DNA from: Niallia sp. Man26
GTDB taxonomy: Bacteria > Bacillota > Bacilli > Bacillales > Cytobacillaceae
DNA length: 64,000 bases
NCBI RefSeq assembly: GCF_022049065.2
Contig: NZ_CP095743.1
Location: 2,495,001 to 2,559,000 of the forward strand
Reading direction: 5' to 3'
The translations under genes and the position numbers were made by a program. Below, piece after piece: positions 45,701-55,588 of the stretch; within the stretch, counting starts at the first letter, position 1; every line of letters begins with the position of its first letter. The notes below the pieces were generated by a model. That model worked only from the letters and a program-made list of their open reading frames with translations, was not told the origin of the DNA and ran no database searches.

Positions 45701-46609
45701 GTGAAAAAATTTTTTCGCTATTTTTTTTCATTCTTAGTTTTTATCTCATCCATCGGTGTATATTGTACGAACCGATTGATGTATATGAAGAAAAAAGAAG
45801 ACGAATTTATTTTTAACAGGGAAAAAGCAGCTGGAAGACTTAAGCCAGAAGTTCTGGAATCCCTAAAAAAACGGGAAGTAACCATCCCTTCCCCATATGG
45901 ATACATGCTGAAAGCAGTTGTAGCAGAGCCTTTCCTTGAAAAGCGGTATATTATTATTGCCCACGGGGTGACGGAAAGCAAAACGAACTCCATTAAATAT
46001 ATGAACTTGTTTCTTGAGAGAGGATTTAATGTTGTCATTTATGATCATCGTCGTCACGGGGAGTCTGGCGGAAAAACAACTAGCTTTGGTCATTACGAAA
46101 AATTCGATTTAAAAGCTGTTGTTGATTGGTTAAAGGCAGACAAAGGCAAAGACATACTTTTAGGTATTCACGGGGAATCGATGGGAGCTGCCACGATGAT
46201 TCTATATGCCGGGATGGTCGAAGACGGTGCTGATTTTTATATTGCTGATTGCCCTTTTTCCGATTTTGGCGAACAGCTTAATCATCTTGTCAAAGCTGAA
46301 ATGAAGGTGCCTGGAAAACTGTTTCTGCCAATTGCTGATGTTTTTCTGCGGGCAAGAGAACGATATTCTATCCGCCAAGTGTCTCCCATTGCAGTTATTG
46401 ATAAAATCGCGAAGCCGATGCTGTTTATCCATAGTGAAAAAGACTCCTTTATTTTGCCGCATATGACACAGGAGCTTTTTGAAAAGAAACAAGGACCTAA
46501 AAAGCTTTTTTTAGCATTAAATGGTTTTCATGCCCAAAGCTATAATGAAAATAAAGAAGAATATGAAAAAGTAATTGATGATTTTTTGCAGGAATATGTC
46601 ATTCAGTGA
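45701..46609 (+). CDS. yqkD: Alpha/beta hydrolase YqkD
   Basis: A 302-residue alpha/beta hydrolase with an N-terminal membrane anchor (about residues 5-25). The nucleophile is in LGIHGESMGAATM, the acid probably in FIHSEKDSFI and the histidine in LNGFHAQSYN; YIIIAHGVTES forms the oxyanion side. It faces the cell surface or membrane; substrate unknown. The start is GTG at 45701, seven bases behind GGAGG; an ATG between abuts the site. It closes the conserved yqk group. Confidence 0.88.
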   Translation: MKKFFRYFFSFLVFISSIGVYCTNRLMYMKKKEDEFIFNREKAAGRLKPEVLESLKKREVTIPSPYGYMLKAVVAEPFLEKRYIIIAHGVTESKTNSIKYMNLFLERGFNVVIYDHRRHGESGGKTTSFGHYEKFDLKAVVDWLKADKGKDILLGIHGESMGAATMILYAGMVEDGADFYIADCPFSDFGEQLNHLVKAEMKVPGKLFLPIADVFLRARERYSIRQVSPIAVIDKIAKPMLFIHSEKDSFILPHMTQELFEKKQGPKKLFLALNGFHAQSYNENKEEYEKVIDDFLQEYVIQ

Positions 46610-46649
46610 TTTATTCACATATTCTTTATAGGAAGGTTTGCTTCTTTAT

Positions 46650-47087
46650 ATGAAAGTTCTATCCATGATCCAGCCTTGGGCAAGTTTATTTGTACTTGGT
46701 GAAAGTAAATTCGAGACAAGGTCGTGGAAAACAAATTACCGCGGACCTCTTGCCATTCATACGAGTAAGAAAATAGACAAGAAGGCAAGCAGCCATCCCA
46801 ATATTCAAAAACTGTTGAACTTAAAAGGCCAAGCGCCAGACACTCTCCCAACAGGAATGATTATCGGCGTCTGCATGTTAACAGACTGCTTACGAGTGAT
46901 AGACAGCCGAGAGAATGAGGCAGTGTTGGCAGATGGCCGCCTTGTTATCGGCAATGAATTTTTCCTTGGTGACTACACTGTCGGCAATTATGCTTGGGAA
47001 GTGAGCTCTATGAAGCAGCTGGATGTATTTATCCCTGCTAAAGGGCAGCTCGGATTATGGGAATATAATGGAGATATCTCCATTTAA
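46650..47087 (+). CDS. ASCH-domain protein
   Basis: A 145-residue protein that is almost wholly an ASCH domain, a PUA-like beta-barrel thought to bind RNA. Diagnostic are MIQPWASLFVLGESKFETRS at the start and GPLAIHTSKK; a late NYAWEVSSMKQL also fits. The start is uncertain: ATG 46650 lies 13 bases behind AGGAAGG, a TTG at 46638 lies too close. Substrate RNA unknown. Confidence 0.82.
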   Translation: MKVLSMIQPWASLFVLGESKFETRSWKTNYRGPLAIHTSKKIDKKASSHPNIQKLLNLKGQAPDTLPTGMIIGVCMLTDCLRVIDSRENEAVLADGRLVIGNEFFLGDYTVGNYAWEVSSMKQLDVFIPAKGQLGLWEYNGDISI

Positions 47088-47135
47088 GCAAAAAAAGACA
47101 TGCAAAGCTTCGTTCTTTGCATGTCTTTTTTTGCT
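47087..47135. terminator. Bidirectional terminator between the ASCH gene and msrA
   Basis: Stem AGCAAAAAAAGACATGCAAAG / CTTTGCATGTCTTTTTTTGCT, perfect apart from the loop. Confidence 0.92.
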
Positions 47136-47650
47136 TATTTCCAGTGCTCGTTTATATACTCATCTCTTCCAGACATTGCTCTGTCCTCTTTGTAATGCTG
47201 TTTATTTTTCTTATGATAATCTTGATGATAGTCTTCAGCTGGATAAAAGATAGCTGCCGGCTCAATTTCTGTTACAATCGGCTTTTTGAAACGGCCGCTG
47301 TCTTCAATTGCCTTTTTCGAGTTTTCTGCCAACTGTTTTTGCTTTTCATTATGATAGTAAATAGCAGTACGGTACTGGGAACCTCTGTCTTGGAATTGCC
47401 CGCCGCTGTCTGTCGGATCTATTTGCTGCCAATACAGCTCCAGCAGTCTCTCATATGGAAAAACCTCTGGATCGAACGTGATTTGTACCACTTCTGCATG
47501 TCCAGTGCTACCCGTTTTCACTTGTTCATATGTAGGATTTTCAACATGTCCTCCTGAATACCCTGATACAATGCCTCCGATTCCCGGAAGCTCTTCAAAA
47601 GGCGTTACCATACACCAAAAGCATCCGCCTGCAAATGTTGCTTTTTCCAT
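47135..47650 (-). CDS. msrA: Peptide-methionine (S)-S-oxide reductase MsrA
   Basis: A 171-residue repair enzyme that reduces methionine-S-sulfoxide. The catalytic cysteine is in FAGGCFWCMVTPFE; GYSGGHVENPTYEQV and HAEVVQITFDP follow as in the family, with AEDYHQDYHKKN near the end. The start is the ATG at 47648-47650, six bases behind GAGGG. No msrB is fused or adjacent. Confidence 0.95.
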   Translation of the reverse strand: MEKATFAGGCFWCMVTPFEELPGIGGIVSGYSGGHVENPTYEQVKTGSTGHAEVVQITFDPEVFPYERLLELYWQQIDPTDSGGQFQDRGSQYRTAIYYHNEKQKQLAENSKKAIEDSGRFKKPIVTEIEPAAIFYPAEDYHQDYHKKNKQHYKEDRAMSGRDEYINEHWK

Positions 47651-47849
47651 CTTCATCCCTCTTTCTGACCACTAACTTCCTAAACGGAAGATTCTTCTAA
47701 GTTAAGATTGAAACTAGTATATACTAAATTCTAGTAGGATACTACCATTTAACACTAAAAAAGGACTTGCATTCATTGGATAAATAGCTATAGAAAAATG
47801 CTTAAAATGGCTGAAATTAAGGTTTTTGGCTATATTACCGTTAAGGAGA

Positions 47850-48641
47850 TTACTTTTTGTCCAGCATGCCGCCCATAATCCGGTCAGCAATACGAGGAAA
47901 CAGATTATAAAGAACGCTGCCTGCATTCATCCATTTCGGCAAATTCAACTCTCTTTTCGGTTTTAAAATCAGCGCTGTTATCTTGTCCGCAACATAATCT
48001 GTGGAAAGCATGAACTTCTCCACATTTTTTGCATAGTTGCCGGATTTATCTGCAATCTCAAAAAAATTAGTATCAATTGGTCCTGGGTTAACTGCTGAAA
48101 TACGGATATTGGTTTTAGCAACCTCCATTCGCAAGCTGTTAGTGAAGCCTAACACAGCATGCTTTGTTGCTGAATAGCCGCTTGACTTAGCTGTCGCTAG
48201 CTTGCCGGCTTGTGAGGCAATGTTAATTATATGACCTTTATTGGCACTTAACATCGACGGCAAAACTTCCTTCGTACAAGCAATCAGTCCTAGAACATTG
48301 ACAGCAAACATTCTTTCCATATCAGCAATACTTGTTTCATGGAGGTACTCAAAAATGCCAAAGCCGGCATTGTTCACTAAAATATCAACAAAACCGACCT
48401 GTTCATTAATTTCAGCAAATACCTCATGCACTTTTTCCAGATCGCTTACATCTAAAGCGAAATAGATTGGATTTACTGCTGTTTCACTTTGTATTTTCGC
48501 TGCGATTTTTTGGAGCTTTTCCTCTGTTCGCGCAATCAGGATTGGTCTTCCACCAAGCAATGCTATATTGATAGCAAGCCTTTCGCCAATTCCTGATGAT
48601 GCTCCTGTTATTATGATATTTTTACCTTGTAAGCTTTCCAT
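47850..48641 (-). CDS. yqjQ: Short-chain dehydrogenase/reductase YqjQ
   Basis: A 263-residue SDR. Cofactor motif TGASSGIG at about residues 12-19, NNAGFG after it, catalytic serine in INIASQAGK and YxxxK in GYSATKHAVLG. The C-terminal extension (RELNLPKWMNAGSVLYNLFP) may be a membrane-contact helix. Substrate unknown. The start is the ATG at 48639-48641 behind GAGG; a GTG three codons earlier abuts it. Confidence 0.9.
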   Translation of the reverse strand: MESLQGKNIIITGASSGIGERLAINIALLGGRPILIARTEEKLQKIAAKIQSETAVNPIYFALDVSDLEKVHEVFAEINEQVGFVDILVNNAGFGIFEYLHETSIADMERMFAVNVLGLIACTKEVLPSMLSANKGHIINIASQAGKLATAKSSGYSATKHAVLGFTNSLRMEVAKTNIRISAVNPGPIDTNFFEIADKSGNYAKNVEKFMLSTDYVADKITALILKPKRELNLPKWMNAGSVLYNLFPRIADRIMGGMLDKK

Positions 48642-48668
48642 CCGTATCACCTCTTATATCATTCATGA

Positions 48669-49598
48669 TTAATCGCTATCTTTTTGTACTGGAATATCAT
48701 ATTCCTTGAAATCCTCTGCAGCAGAGGATGGCGGGAATATTCGTTTTGCTTCTTCAAGAAGGCTGTCGGCACAATCATATCTGGCGCTAATATGGGTAAG
48801 AATCAAAAATTTTGCCCCCGCTGCCTTTGCGTTTGCAGCTGCATGTGTTGTCGTCGAATGATAATATTCCTTTGCTATGTCTGCTTCCCCTTCAGCAAAA
48901 GTGGCTTCATGTACTAACACATCAGCATCTTTTGCAAGCTCTACTGCTGCTTGACAGGTTCTTGTATCACCTAAAATTGTGACTATTCTCCCCTTAATAC
49001 TAGGTCCAACAAAATCTCTGCCATCAATGATACTGCCATCTTCAAGGGTAACTTTGCGGCCTGCTTTAATCTCTTTAAATATCGGTCCAGGCTTTACTCC
49101 GATTTCTGCCAGTTTGTCTGTTTGCAGAACACCAGGCTTATTCTTTTCTACAATACGGTAGCCAAAGCTCACCACACCATGCTCCAGCATTTTCGCTTCC
49201 ACTGTGAATTTATCTTCATCTAATATAATGCCATCTTCTATTTCTACTATCTTTAATTCATATTTTAAGTATGTTTGACTAACCTTCAGGCTAACAGCAA
49301 TATATTCAGCAATTCCTTTTGGTCCGTATACAGTAAGAGGTGTTTCTCCTCCTTGAAAGGATCTGCTTGCTAAGAAGCCTGGTAACCCATATAAATGATC
49401 GCCATGAAGATGGGTGATAAACACCTTTTCCACTCTTCTCGGTTTAATGTTCGTATGTAAAATTTGGTGCTGTGTTGCTTCCCCACAATCAAACAGCCAA
49501 ATGCTTCCTGTTTCCTCGAGCAGTTTCAATGCGATGCTCGTCACATTTCTTGCCTTGGCTGGAATGCCAGCTCCTGTTCCTAAAAATGTAAGCTGCAT
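48669..49598 (-). CDS. rnz: Ribonuclease Z
   Basis: A 309-residue metallo-beta-lactamase fold nuclease that trims tRNA 3' trailers without encoded CCA. The metal motif is [40 protein letters not shown] starts the protein. Further ligands are in [16 protein letters not shown] and LTHISARY. The start is the ATG at 49596-49598 behind AGAAGTG, giving the length of the B. subtilis protein (307). Order zwf-rnz-yqjQ is conserved. Confidence 0.95.
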   Translation of the reverse strand: MQLTFLGTGAGIPAKARNVTSIALKLLEETGSIWLFDCGEATQHQILHTNIKPRRVEKVFITHLHGDHLYGLPGFLASRSFQGGETPLTVYGPKGIAEYIAVSLKVSQTYLKYELKIVEIEDGIILDEDKFTVEAKMLEHGVVSFGYRIVEKNKPGVLQTDKLAEIGVKPGPIFKEIKAGRKVTLEDGSIIDGRDFVGPSIKGRIVTILGDTRTCQAAVELAKDADVLVHEATFAEGEADIAKEYYHSTTTHAAANAKAAGAKFLILTHISARYDCADSLLEEAKRIFPPSSAAEDFKEYDIPVQKDSD

Positions 49599-49850
49599 AT
49601 TCAAGTCACTTCTTTCTCTTTTTCTAAGCTTCTTTCTACTAAAAGTATGGGTATGTGATTGGACATTTTGCACAAAAAAATCGATACTAATAGCAGTATA
49701 CGGCAAAAAATGCCACAAACCAAATATATTAAAACTTTTTCCTAGTAAGTTTCCCTATTATCATGTAATATCTAAAAAGACAACATATTTTTCAGATATG
49801 GATATAGGCTGCTTACCTTTTAAAAATTTTCAAATATTCAAACATAATAT

Positions 49851-49879
49851 TTGCCAAATTAACTTTAGTCAGCTAAAAT
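49851..49879 (+). promoter_or_regulatory. Candidate sigma-A promoter of zwf
   Basis: TTGCCA (49851-49856), 17-base spacer, TAAAAT (49874-49879). The leader to the start codon would be about 105 bases. Confidence 0.55.
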
Positions 49880-49904
49880 TCTATATCTGTACAGATGCTC
49901 AAGG

Positions 49905-49926
49905 CTTGCAAACCGAGTTTTGCAAG
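49905..49926 (+). repeat. Inverted repeat in the zwf leader
   Basis: Perfect arms CTTGCAAA (49905-49912) and TTTGCAAG (49919-49926) with a 6-base loop, about 25 bases after the -10. It may be an operator; there is no T-run. Confidence 0.6.
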
Positions 49927-49990
49927 AACTTGAACAACAACAATGGGGATACAAAGATCATACATATATATAGAAAAGAGGTCCATGTAC

Positions 49991-51490
49991 GTGAATCAAA
50001 ATCAACAATCTACTGCGTTAATCATGATTTTTGGGGCAACTGGAGATTTGGCAAACAGAAAACTGTTTCCTTCCCTTTACCGTCTATACCAAAAAGGCAA
50101 ACTTTCTCGTTTTGCTGTAGTCGGCGTCGGAAGAAGAACTTTAACAGATGAGCAATTCAAACAAAATGTACAAAACTCTGTCGCTGAAGCAATATCTGGC
50201 AGCAAGGATTTAGAAGCATTCGCTTCCCACTTCTGCTACCATTCGCATGATGTAGCTGATTCCAGTTCCTATGCTGCTTTGAAAAACATTGCGGACGACT
50301 TGGATAATAAATATAATTTGGGCGGAAACAGAGTGTTCTACTTAGCAATGGCACCTGAATTCTTTGGTCCGATTGCCATACATTTAAAAGAGGACGGTCT
50401 GACAGATGTTGCTGGCTTTAAGCGCCTGATTATCGAGAAGCCGTTTGGACATGATTTAGAATCAGCCAAAGAGCTGAATGAACAAATACGTACTGCATTT
50501 GCAGAAAATGAAGTATACCGCATTGACCACTATCTTGGTAAAGCGATGGTTCAAAATATTGAAACAATTCGTTTTTCCAATGCTATTTTCGAAAATCTAT
50601 GGAATAACCGTTATATCAGCAATATTCAAGTCACTTCTAGTGAAGTGTTGGGTGTGGAAGAAAGAGGAAGGTATTACGAAACAAGCGGCGCTTTGCGTGA
50701 CATGGTGCAAAACCATATTCTGCAAATGGTTGCCTTGCTTGCAATGGAGCCGCCAATCCGTCTGACTCCAGATGAAATCCGCTCTGAAAAGGTTAAAGTA
50801 TTCCGTGCAATGAGACCTGTTGAAGGGGATGCAGTGAAGGATTATTTCGTCAGAGGACAATACGGAAAAGGTGTAGTGGAAGATTTGGAGGTTCCTAGCT
50901 ACCGCGAAGAACAAATGGTAAATCCAGAGTCGCAAACCGAAACATTTGTGGCTGGAAAAGTGATGATTGATAACTTCCGCTGGGCTGGTGTGCCATTCTA
51001 TATCCGTACAGGAAAACGCCTTGAATCAAAATCAACCAAAATTGTCGTTCAATTTAAAGATATCCCAATGAATCTTTATGACAGACCAGATCAAGCGTTA
51101 ACGCCAAATCTGCTTGTTATCCATATCCAGCCGGAAGAAGGAATCACCTTGCACTTAAATGCAAAAAAAGCCGGCCAAAACATGGAAGCTACACCAATTA
51201 AATTAAGCTATGCCAACACAGGCATCGCAAGCATCAATACTCCAGAGGCATATGAAAAGCTGATTGATGACAGCATTCATGGTGACGCAACAAACTTTAC
51301 CCACTGGGATGAAGTGGCACTTTCCTGGAGCTATGTTGATAAGATTTCACAAGCTTGGGCAAGCACTCCAGCAGAAAACTTCCCGAACTATGTTTCTGGC
51401 AGCATGGGTCCGAAAGAAGCAGATGAGCTTCTTGAGAAAGACGGATTCTTCTGGTGGCCGCTAAGTCAGTTTGAAGTAGATGTTTGCTGA
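49991..51490 (+). CDS. zwf: Glucose-6-phosphate 1-dehydrogenase
   Basis: A 499-residue enzyme, first step of the oxidative pentose phosphate pathway, yielding NADPH. Cofactor motif MIFGATGDLANRKLFPSLYR at the start; active site EVYRIDHYLGKAMVQNI. The start is GTG at 49991, nine bases behind AGAGG; the protein then aligns without gap with the B. subtilis N-terminus (MKTNQQ). An ATG two codons earlier is possible. It converges with gndA two genes on. Confidence 0.95.
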   Translation: MNQNQQSTALIMIFGATGDLANRKLFPSLYRLYQKGKLSRFAVVGVGRRTLTDEQFKQNVQNSVAEAISGSKDLEAFASHFCYHSHDVADSSSYAALKNIADDLDNKYNLGGNRVFYLAMAPEFFGPIAIHLKEDGLTDVAGFKRLIIEKPFGHDLESAKELNEQIRTAFAENEVYRIDHYLGKAMVQNIETIRFSNAIFENLWNNRYISNIQVTSSEVLGVEERGRYYETSGALRDMVQNHILQMVALLAMEPPIRLTPDEIRSEKVKVFRAMRPVEGDAVKDYFVRGQYGKGVVEDLEVPSYREEQMVNPESQTETFVAGKVMIDNFRWAGVPFYIRTGKRLESKSTKIVVQFKDIPMNLYDRPDQALTPNLLVIHIQPEEGITLHLNAKKAGQNMEATPIKLSYANTGIASINTPEAYEKLIDDSIHGDATNFTHWDEVALSWSYVDKISQAWASTPAENFPNYVSGSMGPKEADELLEKDGFFWWPLSQFEVDVC

Positions 51491-51509
51491 TTATAATAAT
51501 AACAATATT

Positions 51510-51540
51510 AAAACGTGGAATCCTCGATTTCACGTTTTTA
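51510..51540 (+). terminator. Terminator of zwf
   Basis: Stem AAACGTG / CACGTTT, then TTTATG. Confidence 0.75.
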
Positions 51541-51578
51541 TGTACTTATCAATATTATGATGGGAGTTTCGAAGTTTG

Positions 51579-52688
51579 ATGGGAAAAACAAAAATAGTCG
51601 TGCAATTTTTACTCGTGTTTCTTCTATATAATTTAATTATTTTATATATTGGCTGGAATATCTTCACATGGCTTGAAGTATTGCTGCCGAATGTGTATGT
51701 TCCTGTTTTGACGGCTATACTGCTTATCGTTGCATATTCGTATTTTGCCGGCCATCTCATCCGTTCCATTCCCTTATTCCGGATTGTCGGTTCGTATTGG
51801 CTCGGTTTTCTTCAATATGCTGTCCTTATCTTGCCAATAGCTGACTTAGCAGCATATATTATTTCAAGATTTACGGATGCCGATAAAACAGTTGCCATTA
51901 TTGGAATTATGACCTTTATAGCTTTTGCTTATTTACTGATTGCAGGGAGCTATAATGCTTACTCCCCTGTTATTAAACAATATGAGCTTATGCTCCCTAA
52001 AGGTACAGCAAAACCTAGTAAGCTGAAGATAGCAATGGCATCCGATATGCATTTTGGCACATTATCAGGCAATGCCCACTTAAACCGGCTTGTAGAGCAA
52101 ATCAATGGACTGGAACCTGATATCATTCTTTTTCCAGGTGATATTATTGATGATGACCCTATTCCCTTCCTCCGTAAAAGAATGGGTGATAAAATGATGG
52201 AATTAACCGCTCCTTTAGGAATTTATGGTGTATTAGGAAATCATGAATATTATGGTAAAAAAATTCCGGAGTTTTTGGAGGAAATGAATCGTGTCGGTGT
52301 AACGATTTTAATGGATGAGACAGAAGTCATAGATGACCGATTTATCCTGATTGGCAGAAAAGATAAGACAGACAAAGACCGCTTGCCTATCAGGGAATTG
52401 GCTCACCAAAAACCTGCTGATCTCCCTGTCATCATGATGGATCACCAGCCAGCAGAGTTAGTGCAAGCTATGGAGGAGGGCATCGATTTATCTTTATCTG
52501 GCCATACACATAGAGGTCAAATGGCACCAAATCATTTAATTACTAGAAAAGTATTTGAATTAGATTGGGGCTATAAACAAAAAGAGCAGCTTCATGCCAT
52601 TGTTTCATCTGGCTATGGATTTTGGGGTCCTCCAATCCGCATGGGCAGCCGCTCGGAGATTGTATGTATTGATATTGAATTTGTATAA
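51579..52688 (+). CDS. Membrane-anchored metallophosphoesterase
   Basis: A 369-residue protein with about four N-terminal membrane segments (residues 8-28, 38-60, 72-95, 105-125) and a calcineurin-type phosphoesterase domain: MASDMHFGTLSG, LFPGDIIDDD, GVLGNHEYYG, MMDHQPAEL and SGHTHRGQM. It is of the YkuE/YpbG/YkoQ kind, some of which act on phosphate esters at the membrane. Substrate unknown. Start ATG 51579 (a TTG one codon upstream is possible); GGGAG lies ahead. Confidence 0.88.
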   Translation: MGKTKIVVQFLLVFLLYNLIILYIGWNIFTWLEVLLPNVYVPVLTAILLIVAYSYFAGHLIRSIPLFRIVGSYWLGFLQYAVLILPIADLAAYIISRFTDADKTVAIIGIMTFIAFAYLLIAGSYNAYSPVIKQYELMLPKGTAKPSKLKIAMASDMHFGTLSGNAHLNRLVEQINGLEPDIILFPGDIIDDDPIPFLRKRMGDKMMELTAPLGIYGVLGNHEYYGKKIPEFLEEMNRVGVTILMDETEVIDDRFILIGRKDKTDKDRLPIRELAHQKPADLPVIMMDHQPAELVQAMEEGIDLSLSGHTHRGQMAPNHLITRKVFELDWGYKQKEQLHAIVSSGYGFWGPPIRMGSRSEIVCIDIEFV

Positions 52689-52698
52689 AATTCAGCAA

Positions 52699-52731
52699 AC
52701 AAAAAAACACCGAATGGTGTTTTTTTGTTTT
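52699..52731. terminator. Bidirectional terminator between the phosphoesterase gene and gndA
   Basis: Stem AAAAAAACACC / GGTGTTTTTTT. Confidence 0.9.
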
Positions 52732-52737
52732 AACTGT

Positions 52738-54147
52738 TTATTTCATCCAGTTAGTGTGGAATACGCCTTCTTTATCCGTGCGTTGGTATGTGTGTGCACC
52801 AAAGTAGTCACGTTGTGCTTGAAGAAGGTTTGCTGGAAGCGTTTCTGTACGGTAGCTATCGAAATACGCCAGTGCAGCAGCAAAGCTTGGTACAGGAATA
52901 CCGTTCAATACAGCACCTGAGATTACTTCGCGAAGAGCAGCTTGGTATTGCTCTGCGATATCGCTGAAGTATGGATCAAGCAACAAGTTCTTCAATTCTG
53001 GGTCACGGTCATAAGCATCTTTGATTTTTTGCAGGAATTGTGCACGGATGATGCAGCCTCCGCGGAAAATCATTGCGATTTCGCCGTAGTTAAGATCCCA
53101 GCTATACTCTTCAGATGCAGATCTCATTTGCGCGAAACCTTGCGCATAAGAAACGATCTTGCTCAAGTATAGGGCTTTGCGAACAGACTCAATATATGCA
53201 GCTTTATCGCCTGTAAACGGCTTGATTTCTGGTCCAGTCAATACTTTGCTTGCTTTAATACGCTCTTCTTTCATTGCAGAAATGAAGCGTGCAAATACTG
53301 ATTCAGTAATCATTGGAAGTGGAACACCTAAGTCAAGTGCACTTTGGCTTGTCCATTTACCAGTACCTTTTTGGCCTGCAGTGTCAAGGATTAAGTCTAC
53401 AAGCGGCTTGCCTGTTTCTTCATCCACTTTAGTGAAGATGTCTGCAGTGATTTCGATTAAGTAGCTGTCTAATTCGCCTTTGTTCCAGTCAGCAAATACT
53501 TCATGCAATTCTTGAGCATCAAGGCCAAGAACATGCTTCATGATGAAGTAAGCTTCACAGATTAATTGCATATCTCCATACTCAATACCGTTATGAACCA
53601 TTTTTACATAATGACCAGCACCGTCTGGACCGATGTATGTTGTACAAGGCTCATCGTTTACTTTTGCAGAGATATCTTTGAAGATAGGAGCTACTAGCTC
53701 ATAAGCTTCTTTTTGTCCACCAGGCATGATAGAAGGCCCTTTTAGTGCTCCTTCTTCACCACCAGATACACCAGTACCAATGAAGTGGATACCTAGCTCA
53801 CTCAATTCCTTGTTGCGTCTTTGCGTATCTACGAAGAAAGTGTTTCCTCCGTCAATAACAATGTCGCCTTTATCAAGCAATGGCTTCAATTGTTCAATTG
53901 TAGCATCTGTTGCTGGACCTGCTTTAACCATAAGCATGATTTTGCGCGGCACTTCTAATGATTGAACAAATTCCTCCATTGTGTATGTGCCAACAATGTT
54001 TTTACCTTCTGTTTCTTGCAGCATTTCTTCCGTTTTTTCTTTTGAACGGTTGAATACTGAAACAGTGTAGCCCCTGCTTTCGATGTTCATAGCAAGGTTT
54101 TTACCCATGACTGCTAAACCAATAACCCCAAATTGCTGTTTTGTCAT
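52738..54147 (-). CDS. gndA: 6-phosphogluconate dehydrogenase, NADP-dependent
   Basis: A 469-residue decarboxylating enzyme, third step of the oxidative pentose phosphate pathway. Rossmann motif [20 protein letters not shown]; the NRSKEK after strand 2 suits [24 protein letters not shown] is the active site. The ATG follows AGAAGGGACG. A promoter with an inverted repeat lies upstream (54183-54212). Confidence 0.96.
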   Translation of the reverse strand: MTKQQFGVIGLAVMGKNLAMNIESRGYTVSVFNRSKEKTEEMLQETEGKNIVGTYTMEEFVQSLEVPRKIMLMVKAGPATDATIEQLKPLLDKGDIVIDGGNTFFVDTQRRNKELSELGIHFIGTGVSGGEEGALKGPSIMPGGQKEAYELVAPIFKDISAKVNDEPCTTYIGPDGAGHYVKMVHNGIEYGDMQLICEAYFIMKHVLGLDAQELHEVFADWNKGELDSYLIEITADIFTKVDEETGKPLVDLILDTAGQKGTGKWTSQSALDLGVPLPMITESVFARFISAMKEERIKASKVLTGPEIKPFTGDKAAYIESVRKALYLSKIVSYAQGFAQMRSASEEYSWDLNYGEIAMIFRGGCIIRAQFLQKIKDAYDRDPELKNLLLDPYFSDIAEQYQAALREVISGAVLNGIPVPSFAAALAYFDSYRTETLPANLLQAQRDYFGAHTYQRTDKEGVFHTNWMK

Positions 54148-54182
54148 CTTTTAACGTCCCTTCTAAACTATGTATCCTTAGC

Positions 54183-54212
54183 TTTATAGTAGAATTCACT
54201 TTACTTTAGCAA
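54183..54212 (-). promoter_or_regulatory. Candidate sigma-A promoter of gndA
   Basis: Minus strand TTGCTA (54212-54207), 18-base spacer, TATAAA (54188-54183). A 7-base inverted repeat GTAGAAT / ATTCTAC brackets the spacer region and the -35. Confidence 0.5.
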
Positions 54213-54308
54213 GATTCTACTATTTATACAACTATTCTAGCTCATTCCAAACAAACTTTCATCGAAATTCTGAAAAAAATTTTCTTAAAAAGTAAATTAC
54301 TTATAAAA

Positions 54309-55565
54309 CTACTTTCCTTGGAGGAAATCTTTGTTAAAACTTGTTTGTGTTCCTACATTTTCATCAGCCTTTGAAACTGCATTTTCTGAGGCCGGTTCAA
54401 TAATTTTCGAACCGTATTTTGCCTTTAACTGTTCAATAGTTTTCCATAAAGGCTCTTTTTCTGCTTCTTTTTCAAACGAGAATAAATCAAGTTGTTTGGC
54501 AACATAGCTATTCTCTACTAAATCAGTTGCAGTTATGCCAAGCAGTCTGACCGCATTGCCGTCCCAGGCTTGAAGAAACAGTTCCTTTGCGATGTGGATT
54601 AAGTCACTTTCCGCTTTCACCGGGTTATTAAGCTTTCTGCTTTTTGAAAAGTTCTTCCTATTACCATACCGGATTGTAACACTTAACCCCTTTGCATGGA
54701 CTTTCTTGCGCTTCATTCGGGTTGCAACCTTATGGGCCAATTCTGTAATTACTGCAAATAGTTCCTGCTGATTTGCTGTATCCTTCGGCAATGTGGATGA
54801 ATTGCCGATGCTCTTGAACTCTTTAGCAGCTTCAGGATCAACTTGTCTGTTATCCATTCCATTCGCTCTGTCCTTTAAACGGAGACCGTTTATCCCAAGC
54901 ACTGCCTTCAGCTGGATTGAATCAGCATGCGCCAAATCCTTTATTGTCGTTATGCCCTGCTTCCTCAGCTTTTCACCTGTTTTTGTGCCAATGCCATGCA
55001 TTTCCTCGACTTCAAGAGGCCATAAGACGTTTGGTACATCCCTTTTTCTCAGAACAGTAATGCCCATTGGCTTCTTAAAATCGGAAGCGGTTTTCGCGAG
55101 AAATTTGTTTGGAGCAATTCCAATACTGCATGGCAAATCCAGGCGGTCGTGTATCCTTTTTTGAATAGACTCCGCAATTTCAAGGGGAGTTCCAAACTCA
55201 TAGCTTTCTGTTATATCAAGATAGCCTTCATCAATGGATACAGGTTCTACTAAATCGGTGAATTCCCGCAAAATGTCAAACATAGCAGAAGAAGCTGTGC
55301 GATACCTGTCAAACTGGGGTTTCATGATAATCAGCTCAGGACACAATCTTTTCGCTTCCCAAAGGGGCATCGTCGTCTTTAGACCGAACTTTCGGGCCTC
55401 ATAACTGCATGTAATAATAATCCCTTTTCGTTCCTCCACATTGCCTGCAATGGCAAGCGGTTTTCCTTTTAATGAAGGCTCGTATGCCATTTCTACTGAT
55501 GCATAAAAACTATTCATATCGACATGCAGAATGACTCTGCCCTTTTTCGGATAGAATTCCTTCAT
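54309..55565 (-). CDS. polY1: DNA polymerase IV (PolY1)
   Basis: A 418-residue Y-family translesion polymerase. Catalytic acidic residues are in HVDMNSFYASVE and PVSIDEGYLDITES; helix-hairpin-helix in EMHGIGTKTGEKLRKQGITT. The little-finger domain spans about 240-345. The C-terminal tail contains KQLDLFSFE, a clamp-binding QLDLF motif. The start is the ATG at 55563-55565 behind AGGATGGG. Known in B. subtilis as YqjH. Confidence 0.94.
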   Translation of the reverse strand: MKEFYPKKGRVILHVDMNSFYASVEMAYEPSLKGKPLAIAGNVEERKGIIITCSYEARKFGLKTTMPLWEAKRLCPELIIMKPQFDRYRTASSAMFDILREFTDLVEPVSIDEGYLDITESYEFGTPLEIAESIQKRIHDRLDLPCSIGIAPNKFLAKTASDFKKPMGITVLRKRDVPNVLWPLEVEEMHGIGTKTGEKLRKQGITTIKDLAHADSIQLKAVLGINGLRLKDRANGMDNRQVDPEAAKEFKSIGNSSTLPKDTANQQELFAVITELAHKVATRMKRKKVHAKGLSVTIRYGNRKNFSKSRKLNNPVKAESDLIHIAKELFLQAWDGNAVRLLGITATDLVENSYVAKQLDLFSFEKEAEKEPLWKTIEQLKAKYGSKIIEPASENAVSKADENVGTQTSFNKDFLQGK

Positions 55566-55588
55566 TAAAATCACCCATCCTATCTTTA

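Larger units (their letters stand above)
49599..49990. other. Intergenic region between rnz and zwf
   Basis: 392 bases. It holds the zwf promoter and an inverted repeat in the leader; apart from these I see no gene. Confidence 0.6.
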
